In this document: positions 8,873 through 18,137 of the stretch, piece by piece
How positions within the stretch are numbered: the stretch's first letter is position 1
Layout: the number at the start of each line of letters is the position of its first letter
Assembly (NCBI RefSeq): GCF_000372745.1
Contig: NZ_KB889618.1
Coordinates: 124,001 to 188,000, forward strand
Source: Embleya scabrispora DSM 41855
GTDB taxonomy: Bacteria > Actinomycetota > Actinomycetes > Streptomycetales > Streptomycetaceae
DNA: 64,000 nucleotides
Direction of reading: 5' to 3'
The notes under the pieces: generated by a model
Seen by the model: the letters and a program-made list of their open reading frames with translations, nothing else
What the model was told of the DNA's origin: nothing
Databases searched by the model: none
Made by a program: the position numbers and the translations under genes

Positions 8873-9454
8873 ATGCAGCCGCAGTCGATCCCGAACGTCG
8901 AAGGACCCGCCGCCGCCCGCACCGGACGTGTCCGCAGTGCGTGGCGGGCGGCCCACGAGCCGGCGCCGGGGGTGTCCAGGCGGATACAACTCATCGCCTA
9001 CGCCGTGCCGTTGGCGGTGCTGCCGTCGAGCGTGTGGCGACTCCCGATCGTGTTCGACACGGGAAAGGGCGTGGGTGAACGTGTGTACGTCGTCCTGCTG
9101 TCGTTCCTGTCCGAGGCGTTGGCGTTCACCGCGATCGGCCTGATTGCCCGCTGGGGCGAGGTCTTCCCGCGCTGGATCCCGGTCCTGCGCGGTCGCCGGG
9201 TTCCACCGAATGCGGCGGTTCTCCCGGCCGCGGTCGGGGCGGTGTTCCTGACATCGGTGTTCAGCGTGGTCTCGACCGTGGCTCAGATCAGAGGCACCAC
9301 GATCCAGGGCGGCGATCTCCCCGCGGATGCCCCGGGCCGGTACACCGGTTGGGAGTCGGTCTGGTTCCACCTCTGCTATACGCCGTTGATCGTGTGGGGG
9401 CCGCTGTTGGCCGTCCTGACGGTGGCCTATCGGGGCCGCCGACGAGAGGCGTGA
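8873..9454 (+). CDS. integral membrane protein of unknown function
   Basis: 193 residues with about four predicted membrane segments: near 40-57 (LIAYAVPLAVLPSSVW), 71-92, 111-132 and 170-187. A basic, proline-rich N-terminal tail of about 35 residues precedes them and a short Arg-rich tail ends the protein. Codon use is typical of the region and no conserved catalytic motif is seen. I do not recognise a named family, although similar orphan membrane proteins are common in Streptomyces. A GC hairpin lies about 50 bases after the stop. The 298 bases upstream of the start hold no other supported gene. Confidence 0.8.
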   Translation: MQPQSIPNVEGPAAARTGRVRSAWRAAHEPAPGVSRRIQLIAYAVPLAVLPSSVWRLPIVFDTGKGVGERVYVVLLSFLSEALAFTAIGLIARWGEVFPRWIPVLRGRRVPPNAAVLPAAVGAVFLTSVFSVVSTVAQIRGTTIQGGDLPADAPGRYTGWESVWFHLCYTPLIVWGPLLAVLTVAYRGRRREA

Positions 9455-9505
9455 GCGGCGTCGCGCAAGCGCGGCACCGGGGCACGGTACGGACGACTCA
9501 CAAGC

Positions 9506-9524
9506 CGCCGGGCGTCACCCGGCG
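9506..9524 (+). terminator. possible terminator hairpin
   Basis: CGCCGGG at 9506-9512 pairs perfectly with CCCGGCG at 9518-9524 around a five-base loop, about 50 bases downstream of the membrane protein stop. There is no U-tract, as is usual in actinobacteria. Confidence 0.35.
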
Positions 9525-9683
9525 CCCGCCTCGATCGAAATGACCGGCCGGTCACCCGGATCGGGCCGCCGCGCACCCGCTCTCACCAGGGGCGTGGTGG
9601 GGCGATAGCATGGCGGTCACACATGGTGAACATGGGCGAGTGCCGCAGGCGCGCTTTCTCGTTCGGCTTCGGGGCGGGGGCAG

Positions 9684-10541
9684 TTGCAGATGGATTCCGT
9701 GTTCGAGCGATCGCCGGAGCAGGAAGCCTTGATCGCCGGATGGGCTCCTCCCGAGGTCGACACCGGTAAGCCGCACTCGGCGCGCATCTACAACTACTTC
9801 CTGGGTGGCAAGTCCAATTTCCCGGTCGACCGGGAAGCCGCCGAAAAGACCCTGGCGGCGGTACCCAACGCGCGTACGGCCGCGCGGGCCAATCGCGCGT
9901 TCCTGCTGCGGGCGGTCGAGCATCTCGGCCGGCTCGGGATACGGCAGTTCCTCGACATCGGTACCGGCATCCCCATCGAGGGTCGCAACACCCACGACGC
10001 GGCCCAGCGGATCGCGCCCGACTCGCGAGTGGTCTACGTCGACAACGACCCCATCGTCCTCGCCCACGCCCGTGCGCTGCTGTCCAGCCATCCGGACGGT
10101 GCGACCGCCTACATCGACGCCGACGTGCACGACCCCGACGCCATCCTGGCCGACCCCGCGCTCACCGAGACCCTGGACCTCGACCGGCCGCTCGCTCTCC
10201 TGCTGATCGCGATCCTGCACTTCGTCCCGGACGAGAACAAGCCCACCGACATCCTGCGCCGTCTCACCGACCGGCTCCCCTCCGGCAGCTACCTGGCCAT
10301 CTCGCACCTCACCGGCGACTTCGACCCGGTTGCCACGAGTGGCGGGGTCGCGGCGTACCGCAACGCGGGCATTCCGATGCAGGTGCGCAGCCGCGCCGAG
10401 GTCGCCGCACTCGTGCCCGAAGGATGGGAACTGCTCGATCCCGGTGTCGATTTGGTTTCCCATTGGCGTCCGGACCCGGGGGTCGAACTCCCCGATCCGG
10501 TCACCATCGGCTGCTACGGCATGCTGGTACGCAAACGCTGA
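9684..10541 (+). CDS. SAM-dependent methyltransferase, DUF574/SAV2177 family
   Basis: Predicted methyltransferase of about 283-285 residues in a family greatly expanded in Streptomyces. The N-terminal family signature is KPHSARIYNYFLGGKSNFPV near 28-47. The AdoMet-binding loop is DIGTGIPI near 92-99, followed by VVYVDNDPIVLAHAR with the acidic residue that binds the ribose. The end of the protein (CYGMLVRKR) is also typical. Either TTG at 9684 or ATG at 9690 could start translation, and a GGGGCGGGGG stretch lies upstream of both. The substrate is unknown. The gene is isolated, with 229 bases free upstream. Confidence 0.93.
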   Translation: MQMDSVFERSPEQEALIAGWAPPEVDTGKPHSARIYNYFLGGKSNFPVDREAAEKTLAAVPNARTAARANRAFLLRAVEHLGRLGIRQFLDIGTGIPIEGRNTHDAAQRIAPDSRVVYVDNDPIVLAHARALLSSHPDGATAYIDADVHDPDAILADPALTETLDLDRPLALLLIAILHFVPDENKPTDILRRLTDRLPSGSYLAISHLTGDFDPVATSGGVAAYRNAGIPMQVRSRAEVAALVPEGWELLDPGVDLVSHWRPDPGVELPDPVTIGCYGMLVRKR

Positions 10542-11165
10542 ACGGCCCCCGGGGTACCGGTCGAGGCCCGGGTGCGGTTGGTCACGGCGCCGGTGGTCGC
10601 CCAGGACGGTGGGGTACGACGTCGGACCGCTGATCCCGATCGGCACGGTCGACAGCACCCAGGGTTGCCCGCGGTGTCCGGGGTGAGGTCGGCGGTCGGG
10701 GCGGTGGAGAAGTCGCCGGCGTAGCGAGCAGCCGCAGCGTCGCGACGATGAGCCGTGCCAAGCAAGCGCGTTGCTGGAAGACTCGTCCGAACTCTGCACT
10801 CGTGCGAGCGACTTCCCGCACCGCACGGGTCTCGGCGCGAACGCCCCTCCCGATTCGACGTGCCGATCGAGTTCCGGCAGGTACGCGATCGCCGGGGCGG
10901 GCTCGTTCCGGCCGCCTGGGACCTCGGCGAGGAAAGGGAAAGCCCCGCCCCCGGCCACAGTTGCGGTACGGACGAGCGGGGCATCCAGGGCGCGAAGACA
11001 ACGTCACCGATGCGGCCGACGGTGGAACGAGGACTTGCCGGACCCTGCGCGCGGCCGACGTGGCGAGTGACCTACCGGGCCGCCGACCTGTCCTGCGGCC
11101 GTCCCCTGCCGACGGCCGCCCCGCGAGACCCGTGCTCTTTCCGGGCGGCCGTCACACCATGACCG
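10542..11165. other. gene-free stretch
   Basis: About 620 bases between the methyltransferase and the 3' end of the repeat protein gene. Short open frames on both strands give Arg/Pro/Ser-rich products without domains or ribosome sites. I see no RNA gene or repeat. Confidence 0.6.
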
Positions 11166-13049
11166 TCAGCTGTCCGAGCGGAACGCCCCGTGGACGCGCA
11201 GGTCGCCGTTGATCGCTACCTTGCCGTCGTTGGTGTGCACGATCCAGGCGTCTCCGGTGCGGACCGACAGATGCCCGTTGGCGTTCACCTTCCCGATGAA
11301 CAGCGACTGCCCGCCGACGCGCAGGTCGCCGTTGATCGCTACCTTGCCGTCGTTGGTGTGCATGACCCAGGCGTCCCCGTCACGGACCGACAGATGCCCG
11401 TTGGCGTTCACCTTGCCCTCGAACTGCGACTCCCCGTGGACGACGAGCTTGGACTGTCCCTGTTCGGTCGTCAGTTTGCCCGCGACCGTCAGGCCGTTCG
11501 CGTTGACCACACCCCCGACGTCGAGGTTCCGCAGGGGCCGGACGTCGCCATGGACGGTGAGATCGCCGTTGGCGGTGAGGTCGCCGCCGACGGCGACCTT
11601 TCGGTTGGCATTGACCTCGCCCTCGGCGTCCAGCCGGCCGTGGACGATCAGCCGCGGCGGGCCGTCCTGTGTCTCCAGCACGTTGTCGACGGTCAACCCG
11701 CCCCGGAGGGTGAGACGTTCCTTGACCAGGGCCCGGTGGGTGACCAGGTCGTTCAGGTCCGCCTTGTCGGCCGCGACGGTTCCCCACTGCCGGTTGCCGG
11801 CGCCCTGGTACACGTTCAGCCCGGCGGGCGGGAACGAGATCCATCCGTCGTCGGCCGTGCGTCCCTGCACCCACTCGGTGTTGATGCCGTTCAGGTCGGC
11901 CTTGTCGGCGGCGACGGTTCCCCACGCCTGCGTGCCGTCCTTGCGTACGTTCACGCCGGACTGCGGGAATTCGATCCATCCCTTGCCGGCGTCGCGGTCG
12001 CCCACCCACCCGGTGTTCACACTGTTCGCGCCGACCTTGTCGGCCGTGACGGTCCCCAGGTCGCCTCCCCCGCCGTGGCCGACCCTGATCCCGTCGTGCG
12101 GGAACTCGATCCACCCGGCATCGCCGTCGCGGCCCCGTACCCGTGTGGCGGTCACGGTCTCGACGTCCGCGGTGGCTGCCGAGACGGTGCCGGGCGCGTC
12201 GGTGTCGTCGCGGATCCGTGCGCCTTGTGTGGTGAAGGTGATCCGGCCCTTGTCGGTGGTGCCCTGGACCCAGGGGGTGTGTACCCCGGCGGTGGCGGTC
12301 ACGCTCTCGAACTCGGGGCTGCGCAGGTGGACGGTGGTGGTGAGGAAGTACCCCGGCTGCTGGAGGGTGCGGGATGTGGCCACCAGGGTGTAGGTGGCGT
12401 CCCGCTTCGGCTCCTGGCCCGCCTTCGGCGACCACTGCCAGCCGGCCGCCCCCGTCCTCTGCGGGACGTCCTCCGCGAGGCCGTCCGGCCCCAGGATCTT
12501 GTACGCGAGGGTGTCCGGCCCCGCCCACTGCAGGACGACGTCCTTGCCCGCGGCCACCAGGGACTCCTTCGGGCGGAAATTGCGCGGCACCTTGGGCGCC
12601 CGCTTCAGCAGGCTCAGGGTCACGGGGTTCCGCTGCACCACGGCGCCGTTCGCCGCTCTCTCCGTCACCTGCAACCGGACCAGCCCCGGGAGGTTGGAGA
12701 CGGGGAAGCCGTCCAGCACCAGGATCATGGAGCCGCCCTCCTTGAACAGCGCGTAGGGCCGGACGGACACGGTGAACACGCCCGTCCCGGCGTCCCACAC
12801 GAGTGTCGGCTCGTCCGCCTTGTCCGTCGCGGTGTTCTGTTCGACCCGTGCCTGGATCGCCTTCGGGTCGGGCGTCAGATCACCGTCATTGGGCCCGAAG
12901 GGCACCCGCACCTCGATGGAGCACCAGATCACGTCGCCCCTGTTCGGATTGGAGACGACGATGTAGACCGCTCCCCGGGACTCCTCGCCCGCCTCGGGCA
13001 CCTGGAGCGGAGCCGGGTCGGTGAGGATTTCGTAATTCAAAGAAGCCAC
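11166..13049 (-). CDS. large repetitive protein with two internal repeat families
   Basis: Predicted 627-residue protein of unknown function. GTG at 13049 follows CAGGGGG, and the longer open frame upstream has no ribosome site. Residues 1-150 resemble a beta-sandwich with PYALFKEGGSMILVLDGFPV. Residues 150-245 look like a second immunoglobulin-like segment. Residues 311-436 hold about three copies of a 42-44 residue unit (GWIEFP, then WGTV, ADK, LN, NTxWV). Residues 545-626 hold two nearly identical 41-residue units (GKVNANGHLSVR, then HTNDGKVAINGDLRV), with looser copies before them from about 470. No signal peptide or membrane segment is seen. The C-terminal units have the short polar beta-strand rhythm of beta-solenoids or phage-tail-like fibres, which is an inference. 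Confidence 0.88.
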   Translation of the reverse strand: MASLNYEILTDPAPLQVPEAGEESRGAVYIVVSNPNRGDVIWCSIEVRVPFGPNDGDLTPDPKAIQARVEQNTATDKADEPTLVWDAGTGVFTVSVRPYALFKEGGSMILVLDGFPVSNLPGLVRLQVTERAANGAVVQRNPVTLSLLKRAPKVPRNFRPKESLVAAGKDVVLQWAGPDTLAYKILGPDGLAEDVPQRTGAAGWQWSPKAGQEPKRDATYTLVATSRTLQQPGYFLTTTVHLRSPEFESVTATAGVHTPWVQGTTDKGRITFTTQGARIRDDTDAPGTVSAATADVETVTATRVRGRDGDAGWIEFPHDGIRVGHGGGGDLGTVTADKVGANSVNTGWVGDRDAGKGWIEFPQSGVNVRKDGTQAWGTVAADKADLNGINTEWVQGRTADDGWISFPPAGLNVYQGAGNRQWGTVAADKADLNDLVTHRALVKERLTLRGGLTVDNVLETQDGPPRLIVHGRLDAEGEVNANRKVAVGGDLTANGDLTVHGDVRPLRNLDVGGVVNANGLTVAGKLTTEQGQSKLVVHGESQFEGKVNANGHLSVRDGDAWVMHTNDGKVAINGDLRVGGQSLFIGKVNANGHLSVRTGDAWIVHTNDGKVAINGDLRVHGAFRSDS

Positions 13050-13433
13050 CGTTGCAACCCCCTGCTTCGGCTTCGCGGTTGCACGCCCCCCACGGGCGCA
13101 CACCTCGTCTTCCACAGCGATATCCCACCGGACGACCCTAGACCCCCCGATTCGCCATGGCCGGCGTGAACCACATCCGCACTGGCCGAAACAGGGATCA
13201 CGGATACTCCCGGAAGCGAGGCCGTCAGGGTGAGGCCGGGTGCGAGCATCCGTCGATGGGATCGCCGCGGTGTCGGACCCGACGCTTCGCACGGCCGGGG
13301 CACGCGGGAATCGAACTCGTTCGACGGTATGCGGCGCGGGATCGGACCGGGCCGTTTCGGCGATCACGGCGAAAACGGCAATTGATCGAGCACCGCTTCC
13401 CCAATCCACGCCTCGGCCACCTCGCCGGGCGGG

Positions 13434-14018
13434 TCAGCGCTCGGGATGGCCCGGGGCGAGGTCTTGGACATCGGCGTAGGTCAGCAGGTCGGTTCGGGTC
13501 GGGTCCGAATGCTCCGGGACCTCGATCGGCGCCAGGACGATACCGGTGTGGTCGCCGAGGTCGATCGCGTCCTCGACCCGACCCACGAAGCGCCGGGGGC
13601 AGTCGGTCAGCAGCGGGACGCCGGCGGGGCCCTCGGTCCACGCGCAGTGCGCGAACTTGTCCGTCCGGTCGCCGGTTTCCTCACCGAACAGGGCCGCGAG
13701 CGGGTGTTGACGCGAATCCGGCGCGTGTACCGCGAGTACGGGCGCGGCGGCGGCGACGCCGTGGGTGTGGTTGAGGGTGGAGACGCAGACCAGGAATCGA
13801 GGCGGTTCGATGCTGCACTGGGTGGCGAAGCCGACCAGGCAGCCGGAGCGCTCGCCGGTGTCCGGTCGGGCCGCCGTGACAATGAACATCGGGTAGTCGA
13901 GCGCCGCCACGAAGGCGTCGAAATCGGCGCGGTCACCGGGACCGAGACCGGAATCGGAATCGGTACGGGGACCGGGACCCGCCGGCTCCGTGCGACCGCT
14001 CCGCGAGTTCTCCATCAT
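13434..14018 (-). CDS. flavin reductase-like domain protein
   Basis: 194-residue protein with a flavin reductase-like (split-barrel FMN-binding) fold. An acidic, Gly/Pro-rich tail of about 35 residues precedes the core, which begins at FDAFVAALDYPMFIVTAA. The FMN-binding stretch LVGFATQCSIEPPRFLVCVS near 62-81 and the later VGRVEDAIDLGDHTGIVLAP are typical. ATG at 14018 is preferred over GTG at 14024 because AGGAGG sits six bases before it. The family supplies reduced flavin to monooxygenases, but no partner oxygenase is adjacent here. It lies 385 bases downstream of the start of the repeat protein gene and on the same strand. Confidence 0.9.
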   Translation of the reverse strand: MMENSRSGRTEPAGPGPRTDSDSGLGPGDRADFDAFVAALDYPMFIVTAARPDTGERSGCLVGFATQCSIEPPRFLVCVSTLNHTHGVAAAAPVLAVHAPDSRQHPLAALFGEETGDRTDKFAHCAWTEGPAGVPLLTDCPRRFVGRVEDAIDLGDHTGIVLAPIEVPEHSDPTRTDLLTYADVQDLAPGHPER

Positions 14019-14159
14019 GCCCACCCTCCTCGCACCACATACCGCCCGTCGCGGCCCGAGGGTTACTGCCCGCCACCACCGCTCCTATGCTCCCGCCCCC
14101 ACGTGTACGCTCCGCCCACCGCACGAACATGGACGCACGGGAAGCGCGTGAGCGACTCG

Positions 14160-14591
14160 CTACGGATGCATCTCCGCCCCCTTGAGGACCTTGTCGACCA
14201 CGTTGCGCGGCCCGTGCACGGCCATACCCACCAGGTCCAACTGCTCCCGCCGGACCCCCCGTACCGCCGCTCGGTTGTCCCGGTCGTTGCCGGTGGCGAA
14301 GAGGTCGGCGGTGAACACTGCCACCGGCAGCTCGCGGCCCACCGCCCGGGCGTGGGCCGAGGCGAGCAGTTCACCGCTGCCTTGGAAGACCAGTACCGGC
14401 TGCCGGAACATCGGCAGATAGGTGGTGTCGTCGGCATCGGCATAGGGTTCGCCGATCACCTCGGGGATCCGCGTACCGAGGCCGCTGACCAGGAACGCGG
14501 TGACGTTCAACCGCTGCCATACGGCCAGGTCCGCGCGCAGGAGCACGGCGATCTTGGTGTCGAAACGAACAGGTGCGAGTCGGGTTTCCAT
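14160..14591 (-). CDS. DUF2000 family protein
   Basis: 143-residue protein matching the DUF2000 pattern: an N-terminal segment TKIAVLLRADLAVWQRLNVT, then FLVSGLGTRIPEVIGEPYAD, the YLPMFRQPVLVF strand, and the C-terminal VGMAVHGPRNVVDKVLKG. The open frame extends to 14714, but the family begins right after ATG 14591. The gene is divergent from an AraC-type regulator, with only 49 bases between the two starts. This pairing is common in actinobacteria and suggests the regulator controls it. The fold is related to peptidyl-tRNA hydrolase II, but no enzymatic role is established for the family. Confidence 0.88.
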   Translation of the reverse strand: METRLAPVRFDTKIAVLLRADLAVWQRLNVTAFLVSGLGTRIPEVIGEPYADADDTTYLPMFRQPVLVFQGSGELLASAHARAVGRELPVAVFTADLFATGNDRDNRAAVRGVRREQLDLVGMAVHGPRNVVDKVLKGAEMHP

Positions 14592-14640
14592 GCCCACATC
14601 GTGTCCTCGGCGGCCGGTGACCGTCTTGTACGATCCTGAC

Positions 14641-15543
14641 ATGGTTGCCGGCTCGGAGATCGTGGCGTGGCGGCCGTCGGTGGCCGGGGTGAGCGAGGTC
14701 CTGCACGCCCACATGACCGATCACAGCTACCCGATGCACACGCACGCCGCGTGGACGCTGCTGATCGTCGACGACGGCATGGTCAAGTACGACCTGGACC
14801 GGCACGAGCACGGCGTGCTGCGGCGCGCGGTGAGCCTGCTGCCGCCGCACATCCCGCACAACGGCAGCGCGGCCACCCCGACCGGGTTCCGCAAGCGGGT
14901 GCTTTATCTGGACTCCTCCCATGTGGCCGACGACCTGATCGGCCGGGCCGTGGACCATTCGGTGCTCGACGACCACGCACTGCACGGGCGGGTGCATCGA
15001 CTGCACACCTCGCTGCTGCGACCGGGCGAGGAACTGGAGGCGGAGAGCAGGCTCGCGTTCATCGCCGAGCGGTTGCGCGGGCACCTTCTGGATCGAGTCG
15101 CCGCACCGGCCGTGGTGCGTGACGCCGGACTGGCCCACCGACTGCGCGATCTGCTCGACGCGCGTTTCGTCGAGGGCGTCACCCTCGGTGCGGCGTCCGA
15201 ACTGCTGCATGCCCACCCGACCCATCTGGTCCGCGCCTTCGGTCGGGAGTTCGGCGTGGGCCCGCACCAGTACCTGACCGGACGCCGGGTCGACCTCGCC
15301 CGGGGACTCCTGCTGGACGGCATGCCGCCGCACACCGTCGCGGTGACCGCCGGCTTCTACGACCAATCGCATCTGAACCGCCACTTCAAACGCGCCCTCG
15401 GCATCAGCCCCGGCCGGTTCGCCCGCACCGGGGCACACCTGGTGAGCGCCGCCCGGCCGACCACGCGGAGCACGGCGGGCACCGTGATCACGGCGAGCAC
15501 GGCGATCGGTACCACCGCGCCGTCGCCGGGCGACAACGGCTGA
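14641..15543 (+). CDS. AraC family transcriptional regulator
   Basis: 300-residue regulator with an N-terminal cupin-like sensor (HTHAAWTLLIVDDGMVKYDL near 36-55, then LLPPHIPHNG) and a C-terminal double helix-turn-helix of about 95 residues. The DNA-binding part contains LGAASELLHAHPTHLVRAF and the AraC signature GFYDQSHLNRHFKRALGISP. A Thr/Ala-rich tail of about 35 residues follows and has no known role. ATG at 14641 starts 49 bases from the divergent DUF2000 gene, its probable target. No ligand can be inferred. Confidence 0.93.
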   Translation: MVAGSEIVAWRPSVAGVSEVLHAHMTDHSYPMHTHAAWTLLIVDDGMVKYDLDRHEHGVLRRAVSLLPPHIPHNGSAATPTGFRKRVLYLDSSHVADDLIGRAVDHSVLDDHALHGRVHRLHTSLLRPGEELEAESRLAFIAERLRGHLLDRVAAPAVVRDAGLAHRLRDLLDARFVEGVTLGAASELLHAHPTHLVRAFGREFGVGPHQYLTGRRVDLARGLLLDGMPPHTVAVTAGFYDQSHLNRHFKRALGISPGRFARTGAHLVSAARPTTRSTAGTVITASTAIGTTAPSPGDNG

Positions 15544-15851
15544 GAGCCGGCCCGCGCTCGGTCCCGCGCGGTGATGCGTTCGACGGCGCAAGAGTTGCCC
15601 GGGCTGCGATACCGACAGCCCCCATCCCGATCCCGCCGCACAAACGGATCGGCACGCGAGTCGAGAACCGGGTCGTTGATCCTTCGCTTCATGGCCTCCG
15701 CACAGCGCGCGGCCCGGGTTGCCGTACACCCCTACGAAGAAGATTCAGCGCCGATGGCGCGTAGCGCCGATGACGTGCGCAGCACTACTGACGTAGGTGG
15801 TGTGCACGCGAGCGGCAGCGGCGGGGGAGGGGGCGACGGCCCTCCGGGCAG
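15544..15851. other. gene-free stretch
   Basis: About 300 bases after the AraC gene. No frame with coding character is seen. It may contain the eroded 5' part of the aminotransferase remnant that follows. Confidence 0.5.
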
Positions 15852-16125
15852 GCCGAACTCGCGGGTTTCCGGATCCGGACCGCTCCGGGCGCCTACATGT
15901 GCTGGTGGGAACTGCCGGAACCGTGGCGGACGGACACGTTCGTGGCCGCGGCCGCGCGCCGGGGCATCGCGGTCACACCCGGCGCCGCGTTCGCGGTCCC
16001 ACCCACCACCGCCCACCACGCCATCCGGCTGGGACTGGCCTCCCCCACCCCGGACGCCCTCTGGCGGCCCTGAAAACCTGGCGCCCCTGGCCCGCTCGAC
16101 CCCGGAACACGAACCGGTCGACTAG
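15852..16125 (+). pseudogene. C-terminal remnant of a MocR-type PLP-dependent aminotransferase
   Basis: Only the last 80-90 residues of a fold-type I aminotransferase domain (as in GntR/MocR regulators) remain. The frame reads APGAYMCWWELPEP, then RRGIAVTPGAAFAV and HHAIRLGLASPTPDAL, and stops at 16070-16072. The natural C-terminus (LARSTPEHEPVD) continues in another frame to a stop at 16123-16125, so a frameshift separates them. The PLP lysine, the large domain and the winged-helix domain are absent upstream. Family assignment is from recognised sequence pattern. Confidence 0.7.
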
Positions 16126-16253
16126 CACCAGCGGTTGGCGGCGTACGGCGGTCCCGGCCGCCGGCGCGGGGGTGCGCTGCCTCGGGTGCGAACACCGGGC
16201 CGAGAAGCGGCCGTTCCGGTCGGCGGATTCCTCGTCCCGTCGGTCGCCGCTGG

Positions 16254-17081
16254 TCACCGCGATCCTGCGGCCACCAGCGTCGCGGTGACGGGTTCGAGCT
16301 CGGTGACCAGCTCGTCGAGCTCGGCCGGAGAGAGGGCGTCGTATGGCGGGGCGGCGAGCTCGTCGGTGAGGGCCTCGATGCGTTGCTTGGTCTCGCGGCC
16401 GGCGTCGGTGAACCGGCCGTCGGTGTCGACGAGTCCGCGCTCGCGCAAGCCGTCCATGACCGCGGCCAGCCGTTCCTTCGGCAGGTGATGGATGCGCCCG
16501 AACGACTCCGGCGGGTGGATGCCTTGCGCCAGCGCGTCGAGCACGTGGGCCTCCGTACCGCCGACGCGCGCGCCGACGAGAGCGGCGATGTGCCCGTCGC
16601 CGCGGTGCTCGCGCAGCATGGTCGCGGAATGCCACAGCCGGGCGACCGGGTCGCTCGGCACCGCGAGGGTGCGCATCCCGGCGTACATCACCCGGCCTTC
16701 CGTGGGCGCGCTCGTGGCGGCCTTGGTGGTCAGGTCGGCGGCGCGCACCAGACCCGGGGAGTCGGCCAGGTCGTCGCCGAGGATCCGCCGTACGGAGGCC
16801 GCGCTGCCCCGCTCGCGCGCGGCGACGGACGCCTCGGGCGGGATCGTCTCCCACGCGCTCGGGATGTGCCGCGCGGCCTCCCCGTCGGCGAAGTTGTAGA
16901 AGGCCGCGTGTACCACCTGCGCCGGCACCCGCCCCAGCGGCGCGGCGCGGCCGGCGAAGTAGCCGTCCCAGTAGGTGCGGTGGCCGAGCGCGGCCAGCTC
17001 CTCGTTGCACTCGTCGGCGAAGAAGGTGACCAGGCAGATCGGCTCCAGGAGCTCGAACATGCGGCGGGCGGTGTGAGTCAT
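16254..17081 (-). CDS. SCO6745 family protein (SalK-like)
   Basis: 275-residue soluble protein of the actinobacterial SCO6745 family, related to SalK. The typical start is ARRMFELLEPICLVTFFADE, followed by WDGYFAGRAAPLGRVPAQVVHAAFYNF near 38-64, a central RLWHSATMLREHRGDGHIAAL and a helical C-terminal part resembling a winged helix (LPKERLAAVMDGLRERGLV). ATG at 17081 is used, and the divergent gene begins about 50 bases away. The family has no proven biochemical function. The C-terminal domain hints at a regulatory or binding role. Confidence 0.9.
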   Translation of the reverse strand: MTHTARRMFELLEPICLVTFFADECNEELAALGHRTYWDGYFAGRAAPLGRVPAQVVHAAFYNFADGEAARHIPSAWETIPPEASVAARERGSAASVRRILGDDLADSPGLVRAADLTTKAATSAPTEGRVMYAGMRTLAVPSDPVARLWHSATMLREHRGDGHIAALVGARVGGTEAHVLDALAQGIHPPESFGRIHHLPKERLAAVMDGLRERGLVDTDGRFTDAGRETKQRIEALTDELAAPPYDALSPAELDELVTELEPVTATLVAAGSR

Positions 17082-17130
17082 GGCTCACATCCTGCCTGCC
17101 TGCGGTGACACCCCGTGGAACGGTGTCGCT

Positions 17131-17715
17131 GTGACGACGGAACCGAAGACCTTCCAGACGCATCTGCGGCAGGCCGCGACCGGCATCCTGGAGCGCGTCC
17201 CCGCGCAGCTGAGTCGCGAGATATATGTCCTGGCCTTCAACGTCTGGCGCCTTGATGCCGACGACCGCCACCCGTACGTGGACATCGGCTACAACACGGA
17301 GAGCCGGTACGAGGAGGAGATACGCCAGGGCGCCGATCCCCGGGAGGCGCGCTGGAACTATGCGTTCTGGATCCTCGAGGGCTTCGACAAGCTCGGTAAC
17401 GTTCCCGAGGACCCGGCCGGTGGCCCGCTCCATGAGGAAGAGGCCAGGCGCATCGGCATTTGGTACGACGGCGAGTTCGATCTCGGTCGGATGCTGGACG
17501 ACGACGAGCTCCGCGCCAAGTGCGACCTCCTCCAACTCCACTTCCACGACGCCGTGATCGACCTCGCGCGTCACCTCCACGCGAGCGGCACCATCGAGAG
17601 GATCTTCGGCCGCCCGCTGCCCGTCGTCGTGTTCGACATGGACTGCCCGGGCTGGGAGGACGAGGCCACCAGGGCCGCCAACCCGCCGGAGCTGATCGAG
17701 GACTTCTCGGCATGA
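17131..17715 (+). CDS. hypothetical protein with partial paralogue at 44.5 kb
   Basis: 194-residue soluble, acidic protein without a named family. The open frame starts at 17080, but GTG at 17131 gives a sensible N-terminus (VTTEPKTFQTHLRQAA) and avoids overlap with the divergent gene. Conserved-looking parts are FNVWRLDADDRHPYVDIGYN near 42-61, ARWNYAFWILEG near 82-93 and the C-terminal ARHLHASGTIERIFGRPLPV. The last 60 residues resemble a shorter open frame at 44493-44723, including the shared EAxxAANPP(E/G)L ending. It may be an immunity- or SUKH-like small regulatory protein by general character, but this is only a guess. Confidence 0.8.
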   Translation: MTTEPKTFQTHLRQAATGILERVPAQLSREIYVLAFNVWRLDADDRHPYVDIGYNTESRYEEEIRQGADPREARWNYAFWILEGFDKLGNVPEDPAGGPLHEEEARRIGIWYDGEFDLGRMLDDDELRAKCDLLQLHFHDAVIDLARHLHASGTIERIFGRPLPVVVFDMDCPGWEDEATRAANPPELIEDFSA

Positions 17716-18137
17716 ATCCGGTCGGAGACAACAAGTGCCGGCGGACAAGGCGCCCGTGCCCGCGAAAAGCCGTATCGGCCGGGTACGGACCGGAGCCCGA
17801 CGGCAGTGCGTCATCACCTTGGTGACCATTCGACCACCGCCGCACCCTCCCACAGGCATTCTTCCTGCTTGCCGCGCCGACGGTTCGGGAGCGGAACGTC
17901 GTGGCCGGCGTGACGATCCGTACGTCCGCTCCACCGCGATCGAACTGCCGCGAACCCGACTGGATGGGGCCGCCGTTGCTGGTTGCTTCGCGGTCATGGG
18001 GCCCCGGCGACGTCGTCACGGTCACCGCGGTTCGGAACCGGACGCCGTCTTGATTCGAACCCGAGCACGCCCGAGTGGAGTACAGACGAGAGGCGTTTGT
18101 GTCACGCTCGACGCAGTGGGCCGTCGAGAGGAAGCCG
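17716..18137. other. gene-free stretch
   Basis: About 420 bases without a supported gene. The moderately AT-rich section near 17805-17870 could contain the promoter for the cupin frame downstream. Confidence 0.5.

Noticed and set aside
13290-13350. tRNA-like string GGGAATCGAACTC (T-loop complement)
   Set aside because: The flanking bases do not form a T-stem with GTTCGAT in the loop, and no acceptor, anticodon or D-arm can be built. Chance resemblance.
14041-14130. minus-strand peptide with GSNPRAAT, typical of translated tRNA ends
   Set aside because: The nucleotides do not contain a GTTCGAATC loop or a paired acceptor stem, so no tRNA is supported.
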